Assembly: GCA_036986155.1 (NCBI GenBank)
Contig: BTRA01000002.1
Coordinates: forward strand, 11,913-75,912
Length of the DNA: 64,000 nt
Direction of reading: 5' to 3'
Origin: JACZXQ01 sp036986155
Lineage (GTDB): Bacteria > Gemmatimonadota > Gemmatimonadetes > Longimicrobiales > Gaopeijiaceae
Under the pieces are notes generated by a model. It was given only the letters and a program-made list of their open reading frames with translations. It ran no database searches and was not told the origin of the DNA. Each line of letters opens with the position of its first letter. The first letter of the stretch is position 1. Positions 15,573-24,196 of the stretch are shown one piece after another. A program made the translations under genes and the position numbers.

Positions 15573-18112
15573 AGGTCGGGTTCACCGGGCGCCTTGCCTG
15601 GCGCGAAGGTCGGGCCAGCTACAAGCGTCTCGGAGTCTACATGGCCTCGATCACGCTGGGAGTCGGGGCACTCGTAGCGATTCACTCATTCCAGCGTGAC
15701 GTCACGCGGGCGCTAGACGACGAGTCGCGCACCTTGTTGGGCGCCGACATAAGGATCTCGTCGAATCGCCCGCTCTCGGCGGAATTCGCTCCGGTGCTCG
15801 ATTCGCTTCTCGCCGCGGGAGCAGGTGTAGCCCGCACGCTCACGGTCGCCTCCATGATCTCCGACCTTCGTAGCGACCGCGTGCGGCTGGCCCAGGTCAA
15901 GGGAGTCGAGCCCGGCTACCCGTTCTACGGCCCTCTCGAAACCGACCCGCCGGGCATTTGGGGGAGGGTGCAGGAGGGACGCATCGCCATCGTCGACCCC
16001 GCCGTCCTGATCCAGTTGAATGCCGAGGTCGGTGACAGTCTGCGGATTGGGAACAGCACGTTCTTGTTGGAGGGTACGGTGACCGGACTCCCCACCGAGT
16101 TGGGTCTCCAGACTGCCATCGGGGCGCGTGTGTACGTCGGGTTCCCGCGCCTTGCCGAGGCCGGCCTCCTAGGGTTCGGCACGGTTGCCCGTTACCGGAC
16201 GAACGTTCGGCTGCCGAGGCAAGAGGATCAGGACGCCCTCTGGGCGGATCACGAGGACCTGTTCCAAGGTGTGCAAGTGTCTTACACCACCGCGCAAGGT
16301 CGGGCGGAGGACTTGACCTTCGCAGTCGGCGCGCTCAGCAGATTTCTCGGGTTGGTGGGCTTGGCGGCTCTTCTTCTGGGCGGAATCGGTGTAGCGAGCG
16401 CGATCCACGTATACGTGAAGGAGAAACTGGTCACGGTGGCGATTCTCCGTTGCCTGGGGGCCACGCAGGGAAGTGTGTTCAACGCCTATTTGCTTCAATC
16501 GGCCGTCATGGGGTTTTTGGGGTCGGTGCTCGGCGCGGGCCTTGGCGTGGCTATTCAGTTCGTCCTGCCGGACCTGTTGGCCGAGGTGCTTCCGGTCTCG
16601 GTCGTTCCGCGGGTTTCGTGGGCCGCCGTGGTGGCGGGACTTGCCATCGGGGTGTGGGTGTCCTCGATTTTCGCGATCGGTCCGATGCTGGATCTTCGCG
16701 GCGTCCCTCCGCTGCTCGCGCTTCGAAGTGACGTGGAGCCGGTACGCCGTCGCGATCTGTGGCGGTGGGGTGTGAACGCGGCGTTGGTTTTGACCCTGGT
16801 GGTCTTGTCCATATTCGAAGCACCGGATCTCGCCACCGGTATCGCATTTGCCGGAGGACTCATCGCGACCGGACTCCTCCTTTGGGCCACAGCGGCCGCT
16901 CTGATGCGTGCGACTCGACGCTTTCTGCCCGCGAGCGCCTCCTACTCCATGCGGCAGGGCGTGAGCAACCTGTTTCGCCCTCAGAACCAGACGGTTGCAG
17001 TGACGCTCGCGTTGGGATTCGGAGCGTTTGTCGTGGGGACAGTAATGCAGGTCGAGGGAAACCTCACTCGGCAGTTCACACTCGAACAGGGCGACGGACG
17101 CCCGAACGTCCTGCTCTTCGACGTGCAGGTGGACCAGGCCTCCGAGGTGGAGGAGTTGCTCGCACGGGCGGCGTTGGGACCGATCGAGTTTACGCCGCTG
17201 GTGCCGGGGCGGCTGACCGGGATCAACGGGGAGGATGTTGAGACGCTTGCGGAACGACCGACAGCCGAGAGACCCGACCTGTGGGCGCTTCGTCGGGAGT
17301 ACCGACACACGTACCGGACTGAGATGAGTGGATCCGAAGTGTTGGTCGAAGGCACGTGGTGGCCGGATGCTCCGCGGGCCGGGTCGGGCCTGCCTCTGGT
17401 GTCAATCGAGGAAGATCTCGCTGGATCCCTCAAGGTCGGGGTCGGAGACCGGCTGACGTGGAACATCGGCGGGACCGAAATGGAGACCGAAATCGCCAGT
17501 GTTAGGACCGTGGACTGGGCCCGCTTTGAAACGAACTTCTTCTTCGTGTTCGAGCCGGGGAGCCTCGACCGGGCTCCACAGACGGCGGTAATGCTCGCGA
17601 GGATCGAGAGAGAGGACCAGAGAGCGCGGTTCCAACGCGAGCTCGTAGACGCCTTCCCGAACGTCTCGGTGCTGGATCTGTCGAACCTGCAGAACGCGCT
17701 CGACACGATTCTGTCGCGAGTGTCACAGGCGATACGCTTTCTCGGGGGGTTCAGCATCGGTGCCGGCCTGATCGTGCTTGCCGGCGCTCTAGCGACCTCG
17801 CGGTATCAACGCCTGCGGGAAGGTGCCCTGCTCAAGACCTTGGGTGCGCGTCGCCGCCTCATCGTGAAGATCTTGCTGGCCGAATACGTAACCCTGGGCA
17901 CCCTGGCGAGTGCCACCGGCCTGGCTCTGGCGTTGGGTGCGGGGTGGCTCCTGATCGAGGGCTTGTTCGAGTTCGACTTCGAGCCGTTGGTGATCCGGCT
18001 TTTCGTAGCATGGCTTGTGGTCGTAGCGTTGACGGTGGGCATGGGGATGTTGGGAAGTAGGGGTGTGCTCGGGCGAAGACCACTGGAAGTCTTACGAGAC
18101 GCCGGGGGGTGA
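15569..18112 (+). CDS. ybbP: FtsX-like permease (YbbP type)
   Basis: An 847-residue inner-membrane protein. One N-terminal membrane helix is followed by a periplasmic MacB-PCD-like domain (about 45-240), three FtsX helices (about 255-380), further helices (about 400-460), a second large periplasmic region (about 490-710), and a final FtsX triplet (about 715-840). This duplicated layout is that of YbbP/LolE-like permeases. The GTG start overlaps the ybbA stop, indicating a coupled pair. The conserved coupling stretches VAILRCLGATQGSVF and GALLKTLGARRRLIV sit after the paired FtsX modules. Confidence 0.9.
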   Translation: MKVGFTGRLAWREGRASYKRLGVYMASITLGVGALVAIHSFQRDVTRALDDESRTLLGADIRISSNRPLSAEFAPVLDSLLAAGAGVARTLTVASMISDLRSDRVRLAQVKGVEPGYPFYGPLETDPPGIWGRVQEGRIAIVDPAVLIQLNAEVGDSLRIGNSTFLLEGTVTGLPTELGLQTAIGARVYVGFPRLAEAGLLGFGTVARYRTNVRLPRQEDQDALWADHEDLFQGVQVSYTTAQGRAEDLTFAVGALSRFLGLVGLAALLLGGIGVASAIHVYVKEKLVTVAILRCLGATQGSVFNAYLLQSAVMGFLGSVLGAGLGVAIQFVLPDLLAEVLPVSVVPRVSWAAVVAGLAIGVWVSSIFAIGPMLDLRGVPPLLALRSDVEPVRRRDLWRWGVNAALVLTLVVLSIFEAPDLATGIAFAGGLIATGLLLWATAAALMRATRRFLPASASYSMRQGVSNLFRPQNQTVAVTLALGFGAFVVGTVMQVEGNLTRQFTLEQGDGRPNVLLFDVQVDQASEVEELLARAALGPIEFTPLVPGRLTGINGEDVETLAERPTAERPDLWALRREYRHTYRTEMSGSEVLVEGTWWPDAPRAGSGLPLVSIEEDLAGSLKVGVGDRLTWNIGGTEMETEIASVRTVDWARFETNFFFVFEPGSLDRAPQTAVMLARIEREDQRARFQRELVDAFPNVSVLDLSNLQNALDTILSRVSQAIRFLGGFSIGAGLIVLAGALATSRYQRLREGALLKTLGARRRLIVKILLAEYVTLGTLASATGLALALGAGWLLIEGLFEFDFEPLVIRLFVAWLVVVALTVGMGMLGSRGVLGRRPLEVLRDAGG

Positions 18113-18182
18113 TCCGGGGCGTCTGGGTAGGACCCTGGGCCGGAAGCGCGGGATTTGGTGTAGGTGGGGGGCGGACGGGTCG

Positions 18183-18656
18183 CTATTTTGTATCAGGCGA
18201 GGGGAGGGGTTCATCGAGCACGTCGACGTCGAGTTGTAGGAGGGGCTCGTGGTGACATGTCTCGCAGGTGAGGGCGTGGGGATGGCGGAGGCGAGTGGGG
18301 CGTTCAAGGCTGAGCGGAGTGGCGCAGCGCGGACAAACGCCCGAAATGCTGAGTATGGTGTGTTGCTCCGACCAGCGGCGGCGGGCGATCGTGGCGCCTA
18401 TGCCGAGGGCCGCCAGGCCCCAAGGCGCGTGAGGCGGGACTAGAGAAACGAGAGGCGCCGCGATCAGGGTTAGGGCTGCTACAACGACGGTCCGGCCGAG
18501 TCGCCATTTTTTGGATCGGTCTATGACGGCGGCAGTCGCCTCCGTTGGGACATGCCCGAACAGCGAGAGGGTCCCCGTGGTGGTTCGGCTAAGGGGTTGC
18601 GATGTGACGTGGGTCAAGGGCAAACTGCATGATTGGTGTCTGGTATTCCGTGGCAC
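18183..18656 (-). CDS. Small membrane protein with C-terminal zinc-ribbon-like motif
   Basis: Up to 157 residues of unrecognised function. Two hydrophobic segments (about 55-75 and 80-92) are followed by CPRC (about 113-116) and CETC (about 135-138), a four-cysteine arrangement typical of a zinc ribbon, with two His immediately after. The C-terminal tail is acidic. The true start is uncertain: the first 30-40 residues look non-conserved and an internal TTG could be used. It stands alone between ybbP and the HEAT-repeat gene, convergent with ybbP. Confidence 0.5.
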   Translation of the reverse strand: MPRNTRHQSCSLPLTHVTSQPLSRTTTGTLSLFGHVPTEATAAVIDRSKKWRLGRTVVVAALTLIAAPLVSLVPPHAPWGLAALGIGATIARRRWSEQHTILSISGVCPRCATPLSLERPTRLRHPHALTCETCHHEPLLQLDVDVLDEPLPSPDTK

Positions 18657-18748
18657 GGCGAGCGTTCTAACGCAATCTATCCGGATCCACGGCCGAACCG
18701 AAGCGGCTTGGGGAAGGAGTCCCCGGTGTCAAACCACGACGTGAGCGA

Positions 18749-20836
18749 TTGACTGAGTCAGAAGAACCGGCGATCGAGCCTGAGGAGACCGAGCCAGGCC
18801 GTGAGCGAGCGGCTCTGTCTCGGGAACTCAGCGAATTCCTGATTGAGTTGTCGATCGGCGTTCATCGCTATGTGATGTACCCCGCTGGGCATCCGTCTCT
18901 CGAGTCCATGGCGGAACGGGTGCTTTCGAGCCTCCAGCCGCTGTTCCAGAACTCGGATAAACTCACCATCGGTGTAGGGCACGAGGAACTCCTCGTGGAG
19001 GGAGTCGCCACCGACTCCAGACACCCGGTGCTGAGTGAGCTGGCGCGACGGCTGCACGGCCATCAGTTCGCGGCAGTGATAATCGAAGCGACGCCGCTCC
19101 CCTACGAGATCGAGGGCCTGCTTGCCACGGTGTCGCAAGAGTCGGAGCGGAGTGGCCGGCATTTGGGTCTGCTCCCGTCGAACGAGATCCCGGACTGGGA
19201 TCACATCCACCTCTTCGGAATCGGCTATGACCGTCTTCGCCTCGATGTCGAGGGAGAGGCCATGGCCACCAGCAGGGCACTGGAGCTGTGGCACGGCCTC
19301 GCGACGGCGGCGCTCTCCGTGGAGGAGGATTTCGATCCGGAGGATGCTCTCGATCCCGGGCGGGTGGCTAGCACGATCCAGCGGCAACAGGATGCATCGT
19401 ACGACCAGGTGGTAGTCGAGTACCTCTTGCAGTTGGCATCCGAACTGAAGGAGGACGACGTAGCCGAAAGCGCGGAAGTCCGTCAGCGAATCTCCAGCCT
19501 GATCACCGAATTGGATGACGACGCGCTGGCTCGACTCGTGAAGATGGGTGGCAACTCGGGCAAGCGTGAGCAGTTCGTGATGGATGCGAGCAAGAGCTTC
19601 ACCGCGGATGCGGTGATGAAAGTTCTCTCTGCGGCGGCGTCGGCGTCGGAGCAGACCATTTCGACGTCGCTCACCCGGCTGCTCACGAAGCTCGCGGCGC
19701 ATGCCGAATCGGGTGTCGGAACCGTCAGCCACAATGCCGATTCGGCTCTTCGAGACAACGTCGAGGAGTTGATCGAGAACTGGGAACTCGGGGACCCGAA
19801 CCCCGAGGGCTACACACTCGTGTTGGACCGGATGTCCGCTGCGGCTCCGGTTTTCATGGCGGAGGAGGTTGCGCAAGAAGAGGACAGCGTGTCCGGCGCG
19901 CGCAGGTTGCTCGAGATGAGTGTGGAGGTCGACACCTACGGACCGTTGGTGGATCGGGCAGTCGCCGAACTCATGTCGAACGGGAAGGTGCGCCACGTAC
20001 TCGGGATGCTCGACGACGCCGTCGAGAATGGCGCGGTCGCGAAGGCCCTTCACGCCCACGTGACCAACCCCAACCAGATTCGCCGGCTCCTGTCTCTCAC
20101 GGACGTGGAAACGGACGAACTGCGGGCCCTGACCGCCCGGATCGGCCCAAACGCGATTGAGCCGCTCCTTGAGGTTCTCGCGGAGTCCGATTCACGGCAT
20201 ATCCGGAGGAAGGTCATCGAGGTGCTGTCGGAATTGGGGCCCGCCGTCGGGCAGCGGGCCATGGGGAGACTCCAAGACAGTCGGTGGTTTGTCATCCGCA
20301 ACCTTTTGGTGCTCTTCCGAAAGCTTGAGATCATGCCGGAAGGACTCGACGTCCACGCGCTCGCCAATCACAGCGACCCGCGGGTCCGCCGGGAGGCCTT
20401 TCCGATCGCGGTGAATCAGCCGGCGCTGCGGGACCGGACGCTCGCCGGCGCGCTTGCCGACGCGGACGAGCGCATCGTCTACCTGGCCCTGCAGCACCTA
20501 CGAAGCGGAGTTCCCGAGACGTTGGTCCCCACGATCGTCAAGCGCGTGATCCATGGCGACCGGAGCTCGGAGTTGCGGGCATTGGGTGCTCGCACGCTGG
20601 GCCCGTCCGAGTCTCCGCTGGCGCTCGACGCGCTGATCGAACTGACCACGGATGGAAAGACAATCTTGAGACGCCACCGTATCGCCCAAGGTGACCCCGA
20701 GGTGCTGGCGGCGCTCTCGATGCTGGCCGCCCACTGGCCCGGCGATCCTCGGGCCAAGTCCGTGTTAGCGGAGGCGCGACGCTCGCGGCGCCGTGAGATC
20801 CGCACCGCAGTAGCGGGCGAGGGGGAGAAGTCGTGA
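18749..20836 (+). CDS. Large helical protein with GHP-type N-terminal module and HEAT-like repeats
   Basis: 695 residues, function unknown. The N-terminal module (about 25-150: VHRYVMYPAGHPSLE..., then a hydrophobic core ending IEGLLATVSQ) recurs in divergent form at the N-terminus of the next gene. The middle is helical and acidic. About residues 440-690 are alpha-solenoid repeats of HEAT type with recurring pairs such as DSRHIRRKVIEVLSELG and DPRVRREAFPIAV. No membrane segment or signal peptide is present, so it is probably a cytoplasmic scaffold. The TTG start has weak ribosome-site support. It overlaps the HD-GYP gene by 4 bases (GTGA), suggesting a protein pair. Confidence 0.75.
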   Translation: MTESEEPAIEPEETEPGRERAALSRELSEFLIELSIGVHRYVMYPAGHPSLESMAERVLSSLQPLFQNSDKLTIGVGHEELLVEGVATDSRHPVLSELARRLHGHQFAAVIIEATPLPYEIEGLLATVSQESERSGRHLGLLPSNEIPDWDHIHLFGIGYDRLRLDVEGEAMATSRALELWHGLATAALSVEEDFDPEDALDPGRVASTIQRQQDASYDQVVVEYLLQLASELKEDDVAESAEVRQRISSLITELDDDALARLVKMGGNSGKREQFVMDASKSFTADAVMKVLSAAASASEQTISTSLTRLLTKLAAHAESGVGTVSHNADSALRDNVEELIENWELGDPNPEGYTLVLDRMSAAAPVFMAEEVAQEEDSVSGARRLLEMSVEVDTYGPLVDRAVAELMSNGKVRHVLGMLDDAVENGAVAKALHAHVTNPNQIRRLLSLTDVETDELRALTARIGPNAIEPLLEVLAESDSRHIRRKVIEVLSELGPAVGQRAMGRLQDSRWFVIRNLLVLFRKLEIMPEGLDVHALANHSDPRVRREAFPIAVNQPALRDRTLAGALADADERIVYLALQHLRSGVPETLVPTIVKRVIHGDRSSELRALGARTLGPSESPLALDALIELTTDGKTILRRHRIAQGDPEVLAALSMLAAHWPGDPRAKSVLAEARRSRRREIRTAVAGEGEKS

Positions 20837-22155
20837 AGGGTTCTGCAGCCACTTTTCTGACCGCGCTCGCCCAGGTGATCTCCACTATGGGTTTGTACAA
20901 GCCCGGCCACCCGGCGCGGGAGCGGGCTGTCGATGCCGTACACGACGAGCTGTCGCGTCTCAAAGAAGACCATCCCAACCCTGCCTTCACGTTCCTCGGC
21001 AGTGAGATCGTCTTCGACAATCGCCCGCTTTCCGAGTTACGACGGTGGGATTGGGGTAGCCGCCTCTCGAACGCTGGAATCCAGCGCCTCGAAATCCCCG
21101 GGGCACCCGGACGGGACGAGATGGAGCGATTCCTCGAGGAGCTCTACTCCCGCCTGATGGGCGACCCGATCGACACGTCCGAGGCCCGCCAGACCCTGGA
21201 GCGGGCCATCGTCTTTGGCGCCGTGGAGGTGCCGGGTGGGGGACGGGGCCGCCGCGGCAAGGAGATCGTCACTGCGACGATCGACTACACGATGGAAGAA
21301 GAGAAGGCGGGCGTCGATTTTGTCCATGAAGAGCTTAGGGACAACAGCAAGTTACACCTTGTGGAGGCCGAAGCGGTTGTGCGGTCGCTTACGGTCGCGA
21401 TGCACGGCGACCAGGCTTTTCTGATTCCCCTACTGCAACTCAAGCAGTTCGACCAATACACGACGACACACGCCCTCAACGTTTCGGTGCTAGCGATGGC
21501 GCTCGCCGAATTCATCGGTCTGGCACCCAATGAGGTTCGCTCCTTCGGTATTTCCGGACTGCTCCACGACCTCGGGAAGATCACGATTCCGGAGGAGATC
21601 CTGAACAAGCCCGGCAAACTCACCGATGCCGAACGCGAAGTGATGAACAGACACACCATTGAGGGTGCGCGCATCATTCTGGAAAGCGAAGAGAATCTGG
21701 ACCTGCCCGCCGTGGTCGCCTACGAGCACCACATCAAGTTGAATGGTGGCGGTTATCCCAAGCTCAGGTATCCCCGCCGGTGTCATCAGGCTTCGGACTT
21801 GGTTCACCTCTGCGACGTCTACGACGCGTTGCGCACCCACCGTCCCTATCGGAGCGCGTGGGAGCACGAGAGGGTCATCGGTTACATCGACGAGGGATTG
21901 GGCGAGGAATTCGAGCCTGAGTTAGGGCACGCATTCGTCCAGATGATGGTGCAGTGGCATGAGCGGATCGCCGTTCTGGAGTCCGAAAAGGACGTGCTGC
22001 CGCTGGGTGGGACGGGGACCGAAGAGGAGGGGGCGGCGGACGAAGAGGAGGGGGAGGATCCGGCCGCAGGACCCGAGGACGCGGGGTCGAGTGAGGCGCT
22101 TCAGGACTCCACGCCCGAAGCCTCTGATGAAGATCGGACCGAAGAGTCGACTTGA
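20833..22155 (+). CDS. HD-GYP domain phosphodiesterase-like protein with acidic tail
   Basis: 440 residues. A GHP-type N-terminal module (about 5-125; YKPGHPARE) is followed by an HD-GYP domain (about 195-370). Metal ligands include LLHDLGK (about 242-248), NRHTIEGA, and YEHHIKLNGGGYP, where GYP is kept but the usual WDGSGYP is altered to LNGGGYP. Such domains hydrolyse cyclic di-GMP or related dinucleotides; activity here is likely but not proven. Residues about 385-440 form a Glu/Asp/Gly-rich tail. The GTG start overlaps the upstream HEAT gene stop, and the two share the N-terminal module. Confidence 0.86.
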   Translation: MKGSAATFLTALAQVISTMGLYKPGHPARERAVDAVHDELSRLKEDHPNPAFTFLGSEIVFDNRPLSELRRWDWGSRLSNAGIQRLEIPGAPGRDEMERFLEELYSRLMGDPIDTSEARQTLERAIVFGAVEVPGGGRGRRGKEIVTATIDYTMEEEKAGVDFVHEELRDNSKLHLVEAEAVVRSLTVAMHGDQAFLIPLLQLKQFDQYTTTHALNVSVLAMALAEFIGLAPNEVRSFGISGLLHDLGKITIPEEILNKPGKLTDAEREVMNRHTIEGARIILESEENLDLPAVVAYEHHIKLNGGGYPKLRYPRRCHQASDLVHLCDVYDALRTHRPYRSAWEHERVIGYIDEGLGEEFEPELGHAFVQMMVQWHERIAVLESEKDVLPLGGTGTEEEGAADEEEGEDPAAGPEDAGSSEALQDSTPEASDEDRTEEST

Positions 22156-22176
22156 GGTGTCAAGTCGGCCCTGAGC

Positions 22177-23358
22177 CTAACCCGCCTCCACTCCGAATGC
22201 CTCCAGTCGCTGGCCGGCGTCGATCAACGTCTCCAGGCGCTTGCAGAACGCGAAGCGTACCAGGCGAGCGCCCCTCGATGGCTCACTGAAGAAGCTCGAT
22301 CCCGGAACCGAAGCTACCCGTGCTTCCCTTGCCAATCGATGGGCGAACGTGACGTCGTCCTCCGTGCTCAACGCTGAGAAATCTGCGAGAACATAGTAGG
22401 CCCCCTGGGGCTTGCTACACTGAAAGCCTGCTGCCTCCAGTCCGGAGTACAGTGCTTCACGCCGCTCCCGATAGGCTTCGATTCCCGCCTCATAGAAATC
22501 TCGGCCGAGGTCTCTCATTGCGGTTGCGCATGCTTCCTGAAGCGGCGCGGGCGCGCCCACGGTCAGGAAGTCGTGCACCTTTCGGATGGCGTCCGAAATG
22601 TCCGGGGGAGCGATGATCGTACCGACCCTCCACCCCGTAATGCTGAAGGTCTTCGAAAGGCCGCTCACGGTAATGGTGCGCTCACGCATGCCATCCAGCG
22701 TAGCGAGCGGGATGTGCTCACCTTCGTAGAAGATGTGCTCGTAGATCTCATCGGTGATCGCTAGCAAATCGTGCTTGCGGCAAACGCGGGCGATTCCCTC
22801 CAACTCGGCTTTCGTGAAAACCCGTCCCGTCGGGTTGTTGGGCGAATTGATGACGATCGCCTTGGTTCGCGAGCTTACCAGGGAGGAGAGGCGATCGGTA
22901 TCGAGGCGGTAGTCGGGTGGCTCGAGCGGAAGGAATATGGGGACGGCTTGCGACAGGATCGCATCGGGACCGTAGTTCTCATAGAACGGCTCCAGGATGA
23001 TCACCTCATCGCCGGGGTCGATGATGGCCAGCATGGTCGCAGCCATGGCCTCCGTCGCTCCGCAGGTAACGGTAACCTCCCGGTCGCCATCGACGGGCAT
23101 GCCGTACCAAGACTCGTATTTGCTCACGAGGGCTTCGCGGAGGCTCGGGGAGCCCCAGGTGATAGCGTACTGGTTGACGTCAGCCATGATCGCTTCACAG
23201 GCCGCCTCCTTGATGAGCAAAGGAGCTTCGAAGTCGGGGAACCCCTGGGCGAGATTGATCGCGTCGTACCGGCGCGCCACACGGGTCATGTCGCGAATGA
23301 CGGACTCTGTGAAGGAATGCGTCCGGTGAGCCGTGCGGGTGGCTGCTCCCTCTGCCAT
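22177..23358 (-). CDS. Class I/II pyridoxal-phosphate aminotransferase (kynurenine/methionine aminotransferase-like)
   Basis: A fold-type I aminotransferase of 393 residues. The PLP lysine lies in SGLSKTFSITGWRVG (about 232-246). NSPNNPTGRVF and the DEIYEHIFYEG stretch are present, and the substrate-binding Arg is in the C-terminal domain (RLVRFAFCK). The opening INLAQGFPDF is typical of the kynurenine-oxoglutarate/glutamine transaminase K/YbdL group, which act on aromatic or sulfur amino acids. The ATG at 23358 follows AGAGGA at 9-base spacing; an upstream in-frame ATG at 23445 is less likely. Convergent with the HD-GYP gene. Exact substrate is inferred only to group level. Confidence 0.9.
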   Translation of the reverse strand: MAEGAATRTAHRTHSFTESVIRDMTRVARRYDAINLAQGFPDFEAPLLIKEAACEAIMADVNQYAITWGSPSLREALVSKYESWYGMPVDGDREVTVTCGATEAMAATMLAIIDPGDEVIILEPFYENYGPDAILSQAVPIFLPLEPPDYRLDTDRLSSLVSSRTKAIVINSPNNPTGRVFTKAELEGIARVCRKHDLLAITDEIYEHIFYEGEHIPLATLDGMRERTITVSGLSKTFSITGWRVGTIIAPPDISDAIRKVHDFLTVGAPAPLQEACATAMRDLGRDFYEAGIEAYRERREALYSGLEAAGFQCSKPQGAYYVLADFSALSTEDDVTFAHRLAREARVASVPGSSFFSEPSRGARLVRFAFCKRLETLIDAGQRLEAFGVEAG

Positions 23359-23464
23359 GGGCGATCGTTCCTCTGTCTGGGTTGTTCGAGGAGGCCAAGG
23401 GTAGGGCGGGAGCGCCCGACCTGCAATGCGTCGATCCGGGCTCAAGTGTATGTGCGAACGGGCA

Positions 23465-23494
23465 TTGGCATGGAACCCTACGGCCCATTAGGAT
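23465..23494 (+). promoter_or_regulatory. Candidate sigma-70-type promoter for the small outer-membrane barrel
   Basis: TTGGCA (23465-23470) and TAGGAT (23489-23494) are separated by 18 bases. The predicted start near 23501 would give a 35-base leader before the TTG at 23536. Match quality is five of six and four of six bases. Confidence 0.35.
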
Positions 23495-23535
23495 AGGAAA
23501 CTTCTTGCACGCTCACTCTGGCCGCTCGAGTCGCT

Positions 23536-24147
23536 TTGCGCCTTTCACGTCTTTCAATGGCCATCGTTGGGCTGGGGCTGGTAGTTCCATACGCCGTCTC
23601 AGCGCAAGTGTCGCCCTTGCAGGTCGAAGTAAACGTGGGGACCGGCGTCTCGGTGCAGGAGTTCGCGGGGCGCGAGGGATTCGAGGGAAAGGCCGGAGAC
23701 GGAGCGACCTTCGGTGTGCACTTCGCTCTGACCACGCGCAGTTACCTGACCTGGTACGTCGGGTTCAGCCAGCACCGCTTCGGGTGTGAAGGAGCGACTT
23801 GTGGCGCGGTGGACGATATCGTCACCACGAGTTGGGATATCGGGGCCCGCGTCAACCTGCTGGCAGGGCCCGTCATCCCGTGGATCCGGGCCGGGGTGGT
23901 GTCGCATGTGGCCGAACTCGATTCAACCGGCATACCGTTAGGGACCTCGATTCCTGTGACCGTTCGTTTGGAAAGCGACCGGGGCTGGGGATTCGAGGGC
24001 GGAGCGGGCTTGATGATCACGGTTGCCCCAAGGCTCGCGATCAACCCGGGAGTGAGATATTCGAGGGTCACGACCGGGTTCGACGGGGTGGGCGACCTCG
24101 CAATGAGGTTTCTCTCAGTCGACGTGGGGTTCGTGCTGGGATTCTGA
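23536..24147 (+). CDS. Small outer-membrane beta-barrel protein
   Basis: 203 residues with a signal peptide (MAIVGLGLVVPYAVSAQ, cleaved near residue 24) and about eight amphipathic strands, for example YLTWYVGFSQHRFG and AINPGVRYSRVTTGF. The chain ends in a strand with terminal Phe (FLSVDVGFVLGF), the usual signal for outer-membrane insertion. One Cys pair lies in a loop (CEGATC). It resembles OmpW/OmpX-like porin-fold proteins in size. Function is unknown. The start may be this TTG or the ATG at 23557. Confidence 0.75.
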   Translation: MRLSRLSMAIVGLGLVVPYAVSAQVSPLQVEVNVGTGVSVQEFAGREGFEGKAGDGATFGVHFALTTRSYLTWYVGFSQHRFGCEGATCGAVDDIVTTSWDIGARVNLLAGPVIPWIRAGVVSHVAELDSTGIPLGTSIPVTVRLESDRGWGFEGGAGLMITVAPRLAINPGVRYSRVTTGFDGVGDLAMRFLSVDVGFVLGF

Positions 24148-24196
24148 GGTCGGCCGGGGTCTGGACCCGACGGGGTTGCTCACCTCACGCGAACCG

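Noticed and set aside
16169..17308. Minus-strand open frame of 379 codons within ybbP
   Set aside because: Antisense to an FtsX-like permease with clear membrane topology; composition is typical of a shadow frame.
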